Source of the DNA: Tyto alba
Taxonomy: Eukaryota; Chordata; Aves; Strigiformes; Tytonidae
Direction of reading: 5' to 3'
DNA length: 64,000 nucleotides
Assembly: GCF_018691265.1 (NCBI RefSeq)
Contig: NW_024881300.1
Location: 2,499,046 to 2,563,045 of the forward strand
Position numbers and translations under genes: made by a program. Under the pieces are notes generated by a model, which had not been told where the DNA came from, did not search any database, and was given only the letters and a program-made list of their open reading frames with translations. Shown one piece after another: positions 28,581-38,342 of this stretch; within the stretch, counting starts at the first letter, position 1; every line of letters starts with the position of its first letter.

Positions 28581-31500
28581 CTTCCTTAAGGATATAAGAG
28601 TTCTTGAAACTCCCGTGCTCTGTACAGGTGGCTCTGAATCATCACCAGGTCAATATCCCTTAGAAAAAAGGGAGAACGTAAGTAAAACCCTTGGCAAAGC
28701 TTAAGGTACATTTTTCAGGTTTCTGATCACTGCCTCTAAAAAAAAAAATCCCTTTGCAAGTTGGTATCTGAACCAGATTATAATGCTGTAGGCACTGTAA
28801 GAGCATCACCGGAATACTAACTGCCTACTCCTTTGCAATAGTAATGATCAGAGAACCAGAACAGCCTTCATCCCACAACTACATATGTACCATCCTGAGA
28901 AACAGGCAGTTCCCATTCAAAACAGCTCACTTGAACGCCAGGGAGAACGCCTGGAGGTTTTATGGGACCAAAACAAACCATAAACACTGAAGGAGACGGC
29001 CAACTCAGTGCCTTCACTATTTGCATTTCCTAAAAACTAGGCCACCCCCCCCCGTGCTATGTTTAATCCACAGCCCTCAATTACTTACAGCTCCGGACAG
29101 GTAAACAGTCATTTGCTTCCACAGCCCAGACATCTCAAAAAAAGGTACTTAAAATGCCAGCCTCCAGTTGTGCACGGGAATGCTGTGAGAGCTGGAAGTA
29201 ACATGAGTATGTGCTCAAATATGAGATAATGTCGCATGTTGAGTCAAAATAAAACCTTCGCCCTTCAACTCAAACTACACAGATAAAAGGGCGGGGGGGA
29301 ACAGAGCTACGGTGACAGATCACACATCCACCTCAAGGCAACCAAAAAGCTTCAGGGATGCCTTCACATTTCCAGTCCCTTTACCAAGAAAACAGAAAAC
29401 AAGCACAGGGACTGAGCACATATAACTGTTCCTACAATTACAGTATTACCAAAAGAGATAAAGACTAAGCATGCATTATCGTCTGGTTTCTCTTTTCCAT
29501 CTGTAATTTTAAAACTTAGGTAATTTCACTGGCACTATTTTATCAGACCACTTAAAGAGCTCAGGAACATACAGAGTGAGGAATGAAACATTTATACAGA
29601 AGCAACATGCCAGTTCTTAGTAGCAGGAGGTCAAAACATTGATCTCTAATCCCAATTTAAGCTATTTGATCTTAGAAAAAGTATTTAGCCTCCAATGAAC
29701 TAGCATTATATAGATGGATATAATGCTTTAAATATTACATAATCTTTGCAAGTGCAATGCAAGTAAAGTTCAACAATTATGACACCAAGTTAATTCACTG
29801 AGTAATCAGATCTGAGGTACGTTTTAACAGTAAAATTATGCTCCACTAATAAATCAAGTAAGAAAGCTACACTGATTAAAGTATTTTCATACCTGCTAAT
29901 GTTTCCTACCTCAAATTCAACAACTCACTCATGATTTAAGTGCAAGTCATCGTTAATCATTCAAAAATTTTTACCTAGCAAATATATTAATATTTCATGG
30001 GTTTCTTTATACTATAACCACCATGAAAATTAGTTTAATAGGCAGCCCATAAAAAAGGGCTTAAATGCCATGGTCTGTGTTGAGTGAAATGCAAGCTCTG
30101 AAGTCTCTCTAGAAACAGGCTAGCAGTCAAAACACCTTCAGAAAAAAAAAAAACATTTTAAAACACATTTTTGAAAAACAGAAGTATACATCACCCCACT
30201 CTTTTTAAATCTTAGCATAAAGTTATTGGGATAACAATTAAAATGTTGATGACAAAATTTAAGTGACAAAACAATAACGTATCCAGTGCACAAGTAATTG
30301 TGACTAAAAGGAAATGAATCCATCTGGAAAATGCACCGAAAGACGTTCTTGATTTTATTTTCTGATTGTAGTCAAAGAGGTTTAAGCTCACTAACTCTGA
30401 TCACTACCTCCTCCAATTAAGAAGCATCCTTCCCATTCTTCTACTATGAAAGGAAGCAGAAAAGCATGACTGTCCCTCTATTTCTCTATCTTTCAAATAG
30501 TTGAACGACCAGGAACACAGAAGAGTTCTGCACCTGCAGAAGCGGGCTCTGCGCTATGTCAATTAAGCATTTTATCGACTTGGTGGAAAACCAGTCATAA
30601 AGTATTTGAAATCAGTTTGGGGGTCTGAATTTTTAAAAAAATACTAAAAATATGTAGTGCTTAAATATCTGTGTTGATAATACTTTAAACTGACACTCTA
30701 CAAGTAACCTCTCAAAACCAAAACTTTCAAATTTATGATTTTGAGTTTGTTTGGGCTTTTTTACTGTTTTCTCTTCCTTCAAACTATTCTTTGCTGAATT
30801 CACCCTACAAGATAGGCTGCTATACCAGCCAACCACAGACACAGTGCTCCTGTTCTTTAGATACAGGAGAACTACCCAGCAAAAGTAAGGGAGGACTTAC
30901 AGACATCCATGGTAACAAATCAGCAGATAGTGAACTAATACGATCGCATTCACACTGGCTAACACAAGCAGCACATCTTTTCTCTATACTTTATGGACTC
31001 TAAAGGAAGGTTTCAAGTAGTTGTTACCCCGGTTGTTCAGATTTAATAGTGCCTTAGCTTTTCTGTATCACACTAAAAAGAAAAATCAACAGATAACAGT
31101 AACACTCCCAGTTTCAAACTAAAAGTTTCCCCACTTCAGAGGAACATTTCTTATGAGAAAAGATCATCTTAAACATCAATGGAAAAAAGGCTGTTTCTGC
31201 ACCAAACCACATCTAGAAATCTTACCTTCTATTTGTAGTGAAGCAGCATCCAAATACTGTCCTCAGTGATGCTATCACACACCCGGCAACTCCCCCAAAT
31301 CTTCCATTTACTAGAGCCCAACTTTTTTTTAAATGAGCTAATATGACAGACTAATTTAAAAATGTAATTGTCACTGCTCTGATATTGTCCAAACAAGCTG
31401 TCAGATGCTATAGAGTCAAAATTAAAAGTTGTATCAACAACAGTAACACCTAATATGTCACTTATTTCCACTGCTGTCACCTCCAATGAAAAGGAAACAT

Positions 31501-31658
31501 CAGAGACAACATCTGACCTCACTCCTTATGACCCGATGTGCCACCCACCGTTTACACCTCACAACTTTGATTGCTCAGAGTCTAAGAGTTAAATAGTAGG
31601 GATACACAGAAGTCCATTATTTAAATGAATTTCTCAGAGCAGCACTCTGGGAAGTTTG

Positions 31659-31677
31659 TTTTTTTTTTTTTTTTTTT
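31659..31677. repeat. Poly(T) run (19 T)
   Basis: This is a homopolymer in GLG1 intron 1. No flanking element is recognised. Confidence 0.8.
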
Positions 31678-32830
31678 ACATCAGGATACAGCCCGTCACA
31701 TCTGCATTATGGCAGGTGAACAAACTGTTGAGCCTAAGAGCAGCTGACAGTGCTCTTTTACAGGCTGACAGACAAATAAGGATAAGGCTGCAGACAGGAA
31801 CCTTCAAAGAGAAAACTCAATCCAAAACCCCAGGATGTCCTATTGATGCCTGGGATGTCATCCCAGGAAAAGACTCACCTTCAGCACTGGGTATCAGACA
31901 GCATTACAGCTAAACAAGACCAACAGGCAGCAAACTAGATAACAAGGCAGGCTTTGAAAGAGGAAAAGGAAAACCATAAGCAAGACATAACATTCAAAAG
32001 ACAGAGGAGTTCTTGTGAGATACGCAGAACCAATGTAAGGGCTTGCACTTGCTGAAAATAAAGTGCAATGCAAAGCATCCCTTCATCTTCTGCTTCTCCC
32101 TGCACACCCCTGTGCCCTAGCCCGGCACCCAACCCTGCTCTGTGTTTAACTCAGTAAATGACAAAACTATTCCAGCAGAAAGCTGATAAACTAAATGATA
32201 AAAAGGTCCACCTCTCTAAAATGGCAGAAAACCAATAAGCACTACAACTCTGAAAAGAGAAGGGAGGGGCCACACAACTGGAACCAAAGGAACACCACCA
32301 GCTTGCCTTTTTGGCAGGCTGGCCGTCTGTGAGCCACAGCCTGTAAGCACAGCTTCCGAGATGATCTCGGAGATGGTGCCTCCCTACCAGGGGGTCCAAA
32401 AGGTCCCAGGCAGGTGGAAGAAACAATAAGAAATAAAGTTATTCATAAAGCAAATATCAACGCATTTTGTAATTTTGACAGATGGTGCTTCGACTCATTT
32501 AAAAAGTCTGCTGCAAGTGCCTTTCTAAACTACCTGTCCAAAATTAAAATGTGAGGTTAAATTAAAAAAAAAAACTAAATTATTTTTTGATTTTAAGCCA
32601 GGAATTAATCACTGATAGTTACTGGTTCAAGCCTTCCCTTGATGAGCGTAACCATTAAGTCACTGCCATCTGCTGTCTCTGCAATAACAGAATAACCATT
32701 AAAAGTGACCCAGCCTGACATTCCTGGACTTCACAGCAGAAAAGCCAAGACTTAACAGACCTCACCACCAAAACAGCTCACCAAAGCCACTTCCCCAAAG
32801 GCTTCTTCAAACTGAGCAAGAACCAGCAAA

Positions 32831-32854
32831 GAATGAATAAATGAATGAATGAAG
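32831..32854. repeat. GAAT tetranucleotide repeat
   Basis: About five imperfect GAAT/AAAT units occur here in GLG1 intron 1. This is a short microsatellite. Confidence 0.75.
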
Positions 32855-33553
32855 CTAGAAAAGACTCTGAGGTGGCAACTCTATTTTTTCTTGAGATGCA
32901 CTTAAAACACTCATGACAGATGTTTGGGAGCAACACAGACTGCCTGGCCAACCTCCGTGTATAGTCTAAGCCAGGTGTGAAGACTGCATATCTAGTTTCA
33001 TACACGCACAAGCAAGCACTGGAAACCATCCCCCCCTACAGCCGAGCTCTACACGAAGGTGGGAATCTGAACCTGAAAAAAAAAACTCCTTCCCAGGTCA
33101 GTGCTGCTACCAGCCAGGCACCTTTCCTCACCACTACGCGGGCAGGACTCTCCCCACACCTCTGAAAGCGAACAAGCCCGTAAGGCACCAAAGGCAACAC
33201 AAAGCCACCCTACCGAGACCTCTCCCTCTCGGGAGGAGGCTGCTGGGGCGGTAGCGCAGAGCCCAGGGGGGCAAAAAGAGCTGCGGGGGGGCAGGAGAGG
33301 GGCCCCCCTGCCCCCGCCGCCACCCCCGCGGGCGGCTTCCCGAGCCGGCCCGCCCGTCCCCCTCACACGAAGCCCCGGAGGCGCAGCGCGGGAAGCGCGG
33401 CCGGCCTGCGCGCAAACCCCCGCTCTTTAAAACAAAATCATGAGGTAAAGAAGGGGCGGCGGGACGGGCGGCGCTCGCCCCGCGGAGCGGCGGCCCCGCT
33501 CTTTGTTCGCCGCCGCGGGTAGGCCCGGCGCGGCGCGGCGGCCGGCCCCTCAC

Positions 33554-33871
33554 CTCACGGACGTCCTGCAGGCACTCGAGGACGGCGAGGTTGTTGGCCC
33601 AGCTGTGCTTGGAGCAGAGCCGCACCACGTCCTCCCGGCACACCGCCTCCTCCGACAGCTTCCACCCGCTGCCCGAACCGCCGCCGCCGCGGGGACCTCG
33701 CGGTCCCGCCGCGCCCGGCCCCGCCGCCTGCCCCGGTAAGGCCAGGCCGGCGGCGGCACCGCCAGGGCCCGCAGGAGGAGGGCCGCCCGCCGCCGGCCGC
33801 GCCGCCAGCGCCAGGAGCAGGAGCAGCGCCGGGCCCGGGCAGCGGCCGCGGACACGTCCCCACGGCGCCAT
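33554..33871 (-). CDS. GLG1: Golgi glycoprotein 1 (CFR-1/ESL-1), coding exon 1, partial gene
   Basis: This exon encodes the first 106 residues of the Golgi cysteine-rich sialoglycoprotein. The family has been described as an FGF-binding receptor (CFR, found in chicken), an E-selectin ligand and a modulator of TGF-beta processing. I chose the ATG at 33871 because it sits in a strong context (AAGATGG) and opens a signal peptide: MAPWGRVRGR, then a Leu-rich core (about residues 14-24) and an Ala/Gly cleavage zone near 28-30. Residues 30-69 are low-complexity Gly/Ala/Pro. From residue 70 (WKLSEE) the conserved luminal domain begins, with C78, C86 and C100 of the first Cys-rich repeat and the signature NNLAVLECLQDVRE. 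The exon ends in phase 0 at a GT donor (GAG|gtgagg). The remaining roughly 1,000 residues, including the C-terminal membrane segment, lie outside the window. Frames on both strands over this exon are GC-driven shadows. Confidence 0.95.
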
Positions 33872-33874
33872 CTT
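33865..33874 (-). promoter_or_regulatory. YY1-like element overlapping the GLG1 start codon
   Basis: The minus strand reads AAGATGGCGC across the initiation codon, close to the YY1 consensus AAGATGGCGGC. Such downstream elements are common in TATA-less promoters. Function here is inferred. Confidence 0.45.
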
Positions 33875-33928
33875 GGATCCGCCACCTCCGGCGCCACTGG
33901 CCCGCCCACCCAGCGGCACGCACGCCGT

Positions 33929-33936
33929 ATGCAAAT
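33929..33936 (+). promoter_or_regulatory. Octamer motif ATGCAAAT
   Basis: This is an exact match to the POU-factor (OCT1) octamer, about 60 bp upstream of the GLG1 ATG. It is an AT-rich island inside the CpG island. Binding is not demonstrable from sequence. Confidence 0.55.
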
Positions 33937-33946
33937 CAGCGCGTTT

Positions 33947-33958
33947 GGTGACGTCACC
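33947..33958. promoter_or_regulatory. Palindromic cAMP-response element GGTGACGTCACC
   Basis: This 12-bp perfect palindrome contains the full CRE TGACGTCA (33949-33956), about 80 bp upstream of the GLG1 ATG. CREB/ATF-family proteins, including ATF6-type factors at related sites, bind such elements. A link to secretory-pathway stress control is plausible but inferred. Confidence 0.65.
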
Positions 33959-34011
33959 TCGCCACGCCCCCCACCGGCGGAGGGGGCGTGTTTCGAGCTG
34001 GTCCCGCCCCC

Positions 34012-34031
34012 CGCGCGCGCGCGCGCGCGCC
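34012..34031. repeat. CG dinucleotide repeat
   Basis: About ten alternating CG units lie in the CpG island, 140-160 bp upstream of the GLG1 ATG. Alternating CG is the sequence most prone to form left-handed Z-DNA. Confidence 0.85.
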
Positions 34032-34063
34032 ACGCCGCGCCTCTCGTCGCCGCACGAGGGCGA

Positions 34064-34109
34064 GGCGCCATCACAGCCCCCGGCGCCATCATGGGCCCCC
34101 GGCCGCCAT
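34064..34109 (+). promoter_or_regulatory. Three regularly spaced GGCGCCAT/GCCGCCAT motifs
   Basis: GGCGCCAT occurs at 34064-34071 and 34082-34089, and GGCCGCCAT at 34101-34109, spaced by 18-20 bp. Each resembles the YY1 core (GCCGCCAT). The fourth related copy overlaps the GLG1 start codon at 33864-33871. They could be YY1 sites or remnants of a small local triplication. Confidence 0.45.
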
Positions 34110-34231
34110 TACAGCCAGCGCGGCCCCGCGGCAGGCCCAGCCGCCCAGGACGGCGCTTGCCAAACCGTTGAGCCCAGCACCGTTGGCAAGGGGTGCCGGG
34201 ACCCGTGCCCCAGGGCACACTCGCACCTCCG

Positions 34232-34236
34232 GGAAG
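34232..34236 (+). repeat. Target-site duplication GGAAG (left copy)
   Basis: These five bases directly precede the LTR terminus TGTCG. The same five bases follow the other terminus at 35304-35308. Confidence 0.85.
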
Positions 34237-34424
34237 TGTCGTGGTTTGGGCCTGGTTGGCAGCCAACCACAATGCAGCAGCTCTCTCTCCCTTCCCCTCC
34301 GGCAATGAGAAGGAACAGAGAGCCAGGCTTGGGGTTCGAGATAGGACTGGGATGGGGGGAAATCCCCCTTTATGATCACGAGCAAGAGGCAGACTCGTTA
34401 GGGGAAGAAAAAAAAGAACATACA

Positions 34425-34430
34425 TTTATT
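34425..34430 (-). terminator. LTR polyadenylation signal AATAAA
   Basis: AATAAA is present on the minus strand inside the LTR, downstream of its TATA-like box. It would mark the R/U5 part of the element. Confidence 0.6.
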
Positions 34431-34693
34431 ACAGACACTAACAACACATAATAGGACAGTGAGAAGCATTGCCACATCTCGAGAACACCTTCCCCCCACC
34501 CCTCCCTTCTTCCCGGGCTCAGCTCTGCTCCCGATATCTCTACCTCCTCCCCCAGGGGCGCAGGGGCAGGGAATGGGGGGTGCAGTCAGCGCTGCCACTT
34601 CCTTCATCTTCGGTGAAGGGGAGTGTCCGGAACTTGTTACCCCTGCTCCATCGTGGTCCCCCTCTCACAGGAGACAGTCCTCCACAAACTTTC

Positions 34694-34816
34694 TCCGACT
34701 TGAATTCCTCCCACGGGCCGCAGCGTTCCCCACACTGCTCCGTCATGGGTCACTAACTTCCTCCGACTGGATTCCCTCCCACGGCTGCAGCCCTTCCCGA
34801 GCTGCTCCGGCATGGG
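34694..34816. repeat. Imperfect 68-bp tandem repeat inside the LTR
   Basis: The block starting TCCGACT at 34694 recurs at 34762 with the same order of sub-motifs (CTCCCACGG, GCAGC, CTGCTCC, CATGGG). Expansion of such blocks is common in avian LTRs. Confidence 0.65.
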
Positions 34817-35138
34817 ACTCCCCCGCATGCTGCAATCCTCCCAGCGCTGAATTACAGCAGTGGGGCTGCCTTTTCCCATGAGACCCCAGCCTTCTTCGGG
34901 CACAGAACCTTGATCATTTGAGCAGGAGCCACAGGCCATAAATCAATGTCTGCTCCACCGTAGATCTCCATGGGTGGCGGGGGGGGCCGCCCTGCCACCT
35001 CCCCACAGGGCACAGGGGGGTCTCTGCTCTGGCACACTTCCCCCCTGCTTTCTTCCTCCGTTCCTCCACTGACCTTGGTGTTCACGCAGCTGCAGCAACT
35101 CCTCCTCACCAGTCCGACTGCCCGTCACCACGTCCCTT

Positions 35139-35146
35139 CTTAAATA
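35139..35146 (-). promoter_or_regulatory. LTR TATA-like box (TATTTAAG)
   Basis: On the minus strand the LTR reads AACGTATTTAAGAAGG. This is the only good TATA-like candidate in the element, and it points towards GLG1. Confidence 0.5.
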
Positions 35147-35303
35147 CGTTATCGCAGAGGCGCAGCTGATGGGCTCAATTTCCCAAACAGAAGTGGAGCT
35201 GGATTGGAGCTGGGGGAGCTTCAAGAAGCTTCTCACAGGGGGCCGCCCCGATAGCCCCCTCCCCTGCCACCAAAAAACTCCACCACTCACTCAACCCAGG
35301 ACA

Positions 35304-35308
35304 GGAAG
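35304..35308 (+). repeat. Target-site duplication GGAAG (right copy)
   Basis: This exact copy of the five bases at 34232-34236 lies next to the GGACA terminus of the LTR. Confidence 0.85.
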
Positions 35309-35597
35309 GAAGCCCAGCGCCGCGTCCCCCACAGCAGGTATCCAGAACCTGTGGGAAGTTTTTGCCCTGAATCTCTCGGTTCCCACCCGTGAGGTGGAGC
35401 TTTCGGCGCCATCTGCCTCGGAGGGGTTTTGGGGAGAGTCACTGAAAGCCTGAGAAACTCTTGGCTGCCCCAGTGATAAAAGACAGAGGAAGGGCCAGGA
35501 GGAAATGGCGCTCAGAGCAAGGTTGGACTAGCACGCAGTAAAGAAAACTTGGGGCCACATATGGAATAATGAAGGAAAAATACTGAAGGGCTCCTTG

Positions 35598-35614
35598 AAA
35601 AAAAAAAAAAAAAA
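35598..35614. repeat. Poly(A) run (17 A)
   Basis: This is an intergenic homopolymer. No attached retroposon was recognised. Confidence 0.8.
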
Positions 35615-35832
35615 TCTCCACAAATTATTGAATACTGACTGCCAGCAAGCTAGGATGCTCAGGGACAAGGGCTCACATTACCAAAACAGCATGAGATCAT
35701 GCCGGTAAGGCTTGCATCGTTCTGGAGACAGGCAACAGACCCCATCAACACAGACAAAACCTATTTCCCCATGCTGGGTGCTGAGGGGTGATGTGCCCGC
35801 AGCTGGTCCCAGGGCAGGACACCTGGGCTGGC

Positions 35833-35850
35833 GGGGGGGGGGGTACCCCC
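35833..35850. repeat. G11 run continuing into GGGGGTACCCCC palindrome
   Basis: Eleven G are followed by TACCCCC, so the end of the run forms a short perfect inverted repeat. It is intergenic. Confidence 0.75.
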
Positions 35851-38302
35851 GAGGGAGCAGGCAGCTGAACAAAGGCAGAAAAATCACATTTGGGGGGACT
35901 GTTTTAGGGTATGGTGGGTTGGCTGCACCTCCTGCCCTTTCAGAGCAGGACACTTGTTTTGGGGCTGGGATTTGGCATGTCATATTCGCTCAGGGCTCTG
36001 GGCTTTCTTCATAGGGATGGAAAGAAACGGGCGCTCCTGTAAGAGAGATCTTATCCCCAAAGCAGGATCTACAATGGCTGATCCCACTGTAGATGGGATC
36101 TACAAGTTCCTCCTAGGGCACTGAGGGGGAGTTGGATGCTGAATTTGGCCCTGGATCATCTAAAAGCTGTGTCTGCAATCATGCAGCCTCTGTCAGAGCA
36201 GCATTTTGGTAACACCGTGGCTCCTGCCACCCTGGCAGCCAGACCTCTGAATTTCACAGTAAAAAAAAACACCTGTCCAGGGGTTGGGTTGAGGCAGCAG
36301 TGGGACACAGATCCACCACCAGCTCAGCAACCACAGCTTTTCGGGTTCCCTCCTAGTCTCCCAGCAGCAGGATCTCACCAGGCCAGCTCACAGCACACTC
36401 CTGGGATGGGTTTACCCCAAAATCTCAGCTTTGCTTCCAGTGGCAGATGGAAACAGGGGACAAGGAGAATCCCTTAGCAATTCCTCTGCCTGGTTGACTC
36501 CAGGATCAGTTTTCTCGGCTCAAGCCAGCAACGGTCCAAACCCAGAAGCTTTTGCCCGGATGCTGCGACACTCCATGGGTCAGCCCTGGCTCAGTGAGCT
36601 GCGGGGAATCAGAGCTGTAGAACTGCTCCCCTTCCCCAGGCTGCCTCATCCTGCCTGGGCAAAACCCTTCTTTTGGGGACGCCACCAGCCATCCTGCCCA
36701 CCGTGAGCAAGCTGGAGCCCACGGCAGCCACCAACCCACCGCCACGTCAGCCAGGTGGGAGACGAGGGCAGGAGAGGGAGAGAGGGGTCAGCTGGCAAAA
36801 TCCCTGCACCTCTTGCATTCGAGTGTCACGCTGGGACACGGCGCTCAGGAAAGTGGCTTTGTGCTGGCACCCAGGGGCCACGCAGCTGGGAACGCTTAAA
36901 AACAAAAGCCAGCAACATCCAGTCTGTGCTTGGCAGCCCGTTTGGCTTAGTGGAAGTTATGTGAAGAGCTAGCCCAGCCCGAGAGCTGGCTCTGCTCCTC
37001 CATCCGTCGCGGGACGGGGACAGAGAGGAGCGGTGGAGCTGGGTTACAGTTCCCTTCTCCTCCCCACACCCCTGGCAGCTCTCCGGAGACTCGTTTTCTG
37101 ATGAGCAGCCCACAAACTTCTGCCGAGCATCCTGTGCTCAAGGGAAACTTCCTCCCAACCTTGGATTTTACCATCCTGTGTAATCCACCATTAAATAAGC
37201 ATTTCATAAAAAGCCCTATGCTTACCGTGTCCATGCAGCAAGTTAAACAAGGAAGAGGTATTTCTTTGCACATAGTGACATCTCTGCCCGTGCAATAACC
37301 CCAGCAGCTTATTACAACAGCAGCCCCTTTCCCGCAGCACAGGCTTGGTGGAAATTCCTTTATTGCCAAATTTTAAGCATTTTACCAGCAAGGCTTTCAG
37401 ACTCTGGGTACTGCATTAAGTGCTTGCAGTCGTCTGCTTTTGTAGCGGGCAGCCCGTTTAAGTCTCACCACTTCAAGCAATAAAACACATTTATGTAGCC
37501 CCCAGCTTTGCAGAGCGAGGCCGGGGTGAGCCGAGCTGCTGGGACGCCCTCTCCCTCTTTCCCAGCAGCATCCTGGCCCTCCAGCTCACCACTTCAGGGA
37601 GAAGAAAAACTCTTCCTCGGTCCATGCAGAGGAGCTGCTCCAATTTTTAATTAGCTACAGACCGCTCGCTCCCATGCAGCCGCGGGCACCGTTCCGAACC
37701 CCGGCTCAGCCTCCACGCAGGGCGCTGAGACCTTCTCCTTTGCACACAAACAGGCTCAGCTGCCTCCCTCCAACACCGTGGGTCCCCCAAAACTTCAGCG
37801 CTGCTTTTCCCGACTGATGATCATCTCCACCAAACGCTGTTGCAGAGAACCTAGTCGGGTGCTTCGCTACCGCTACCGTTCAGCACTTTTTCTCGATGAG
37901 CTCAGGAAGCAACACGAGCCTGGTATTTCATGTTTGATTTGCACGACACGCAGAGTTTCAACCCTGCTTCGTTTCAGCTTTTCTCATAGCTCAGCCCTGC
38001 AGCACTTTGCTCATCCATGTCAGGAAATAACCAGAGGGCCACGGTAGTATTTAGCTTCTGAGGGAGCTGTGGACAAACGAGACGATATTCCTGCTTCAAC
38101 CTCATGAGTGTCAGGCGCAAGCGGAGCTTCGTGCCTCTTATGCACAACTCCTCATCCAGCCCGATGTGACATACGTGGTTTTCACAAAAGGGCGATGCTG
38201 TTGGCACATCTTCGCTTCTCGAAGCGTCAGAAACCCCAGGTCGTTCCTGCAGAGCTTGTTGCTCTCCCCCATGTTTGTGCAGTTATTGCAGTTAGCACCT
38301 AC

Positions 38303-38304
<2 letters not shown>

Positions 38305-38340
<36 letters not shown>

Positions 38341-38342
38341 GG
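38305..38342. repeat. A33 run followed by G5
   Basis: This is the longest homopolymer in the window: 33 A directly followed by five G. It could be a retroposition tail on the plus strand. I recognise no parent gene in the preceding 500 bp and no clear target-site duplication. Confidence 0.8.

Larger units (their letters stand above)
1..33553 (-). other. GLG1: GLG1 intron 1 (5' portion; continues beyond left edge)
   Basis: This is the intron downstream of GLG1 coding exon 1. It begins at the GT donor at 33553 (sequence gtgagg on the minus strand) and runs off the left edge with no matching acceptor or second exon found. I looked for the Cys-rich sequence that should follow (next repeat of the luminal domain) among the open frames and did not find it. 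The interval is AT-rich, with many short A or T runs, one CR1 3' fragment near 9.4 kb and no recognisable protein-coding gene or RNA gene on either strand. The frames of 60-120 codons here lack recognisable domains and look like chance. A first intron of this size is expected for GLG1, whose mammalian intron 1 is also very long. Confidence 0.85.
33240..34180. promoter_or_regulatory. GLG1: CpG island and GLG1 promoter region
   Basis: This stretch of roughly 0.9 kb is strongly GC- and CpG-rich, unlike the AT-rich flanks. It spans GLG1 exon 1 and the sequence just upstream. I see no TATA box close to the start. Several GC boxes are visible (for example CCCGCCC near 33901 and 34003, and the CACGCCCCCC run near 33964). 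A palindromic CRE, an octamer and repeated GGCGCCAT motifs also occur. This layout fits a TATA-less housekeeping promoter, as expected for a broadly expressed Golgi protein. The transcription start is inferred to lie within about 100 bp upstream of the ATG at 33871 and cannot be fixed from sequence alone. Confidence 0.8.
34237..35303 (-). mobile_element. Solo LTR of an endogenous retrovirus (probably ERVL-type)
   Basis: The element begins TGTCGTGG and ends GGACA on the plus strand, giving inverted termini TGTC/GACA. It is flanked by a perfect 5-bp duplication GGAAG. Orientation is minus: a TATA-like TATTTAAG lies at 35146-35139 and an AATAAA at 34430-34425 on that strand. The body is rich in repeated blocks around CTCCCACGG…CTGCTCC. 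I recall similar blocks, including the segment around 'GCTGATGGGCTC' near 35165, from abundant avian LTRs. Five-base target duplications are typical of ERVL (class III), so I lean to that class. No internal gag, pol or env sequence is present, so this is a recombination-derived solo LTR. It ends about 366 bp upstream of the GLG1 ATG, in the same transcriptional orientation. Confidence 0.88.

Noticed and set aside
33872..34033. In-frame N-terminal extension of GLG1 upstream of 33871
   Set aside because: The frame stays open, but the apparent start at 34033 is GTG, not ATG. The ATG at 33871 has a strong context and leads straight into a signal peptide.
33550..34425. 291-codon minus-strand frame overlapping GLG1 exon 1
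   Set aside because: It is out of phase with the clear GLG1 signal peptide and Cys-rich sequence and crosses the LTR boundary. It is a shadow.
33591..34451. 286-codon plus-strand open frame across the GLG1 promoter
   Set aside because: It is composed of Pro/Arg/Ala-rich codons of a CpG island, opposite GLG1 exon 1 and running into the LTR. It has no domain and is a GC-driven shadow frame.
37778..38304. Possible processed pseudogene before the A33 run
   Set aside because: I could not recognise any parent protein in any frame and saw no target-site duplication, so I list only the homopolymer.
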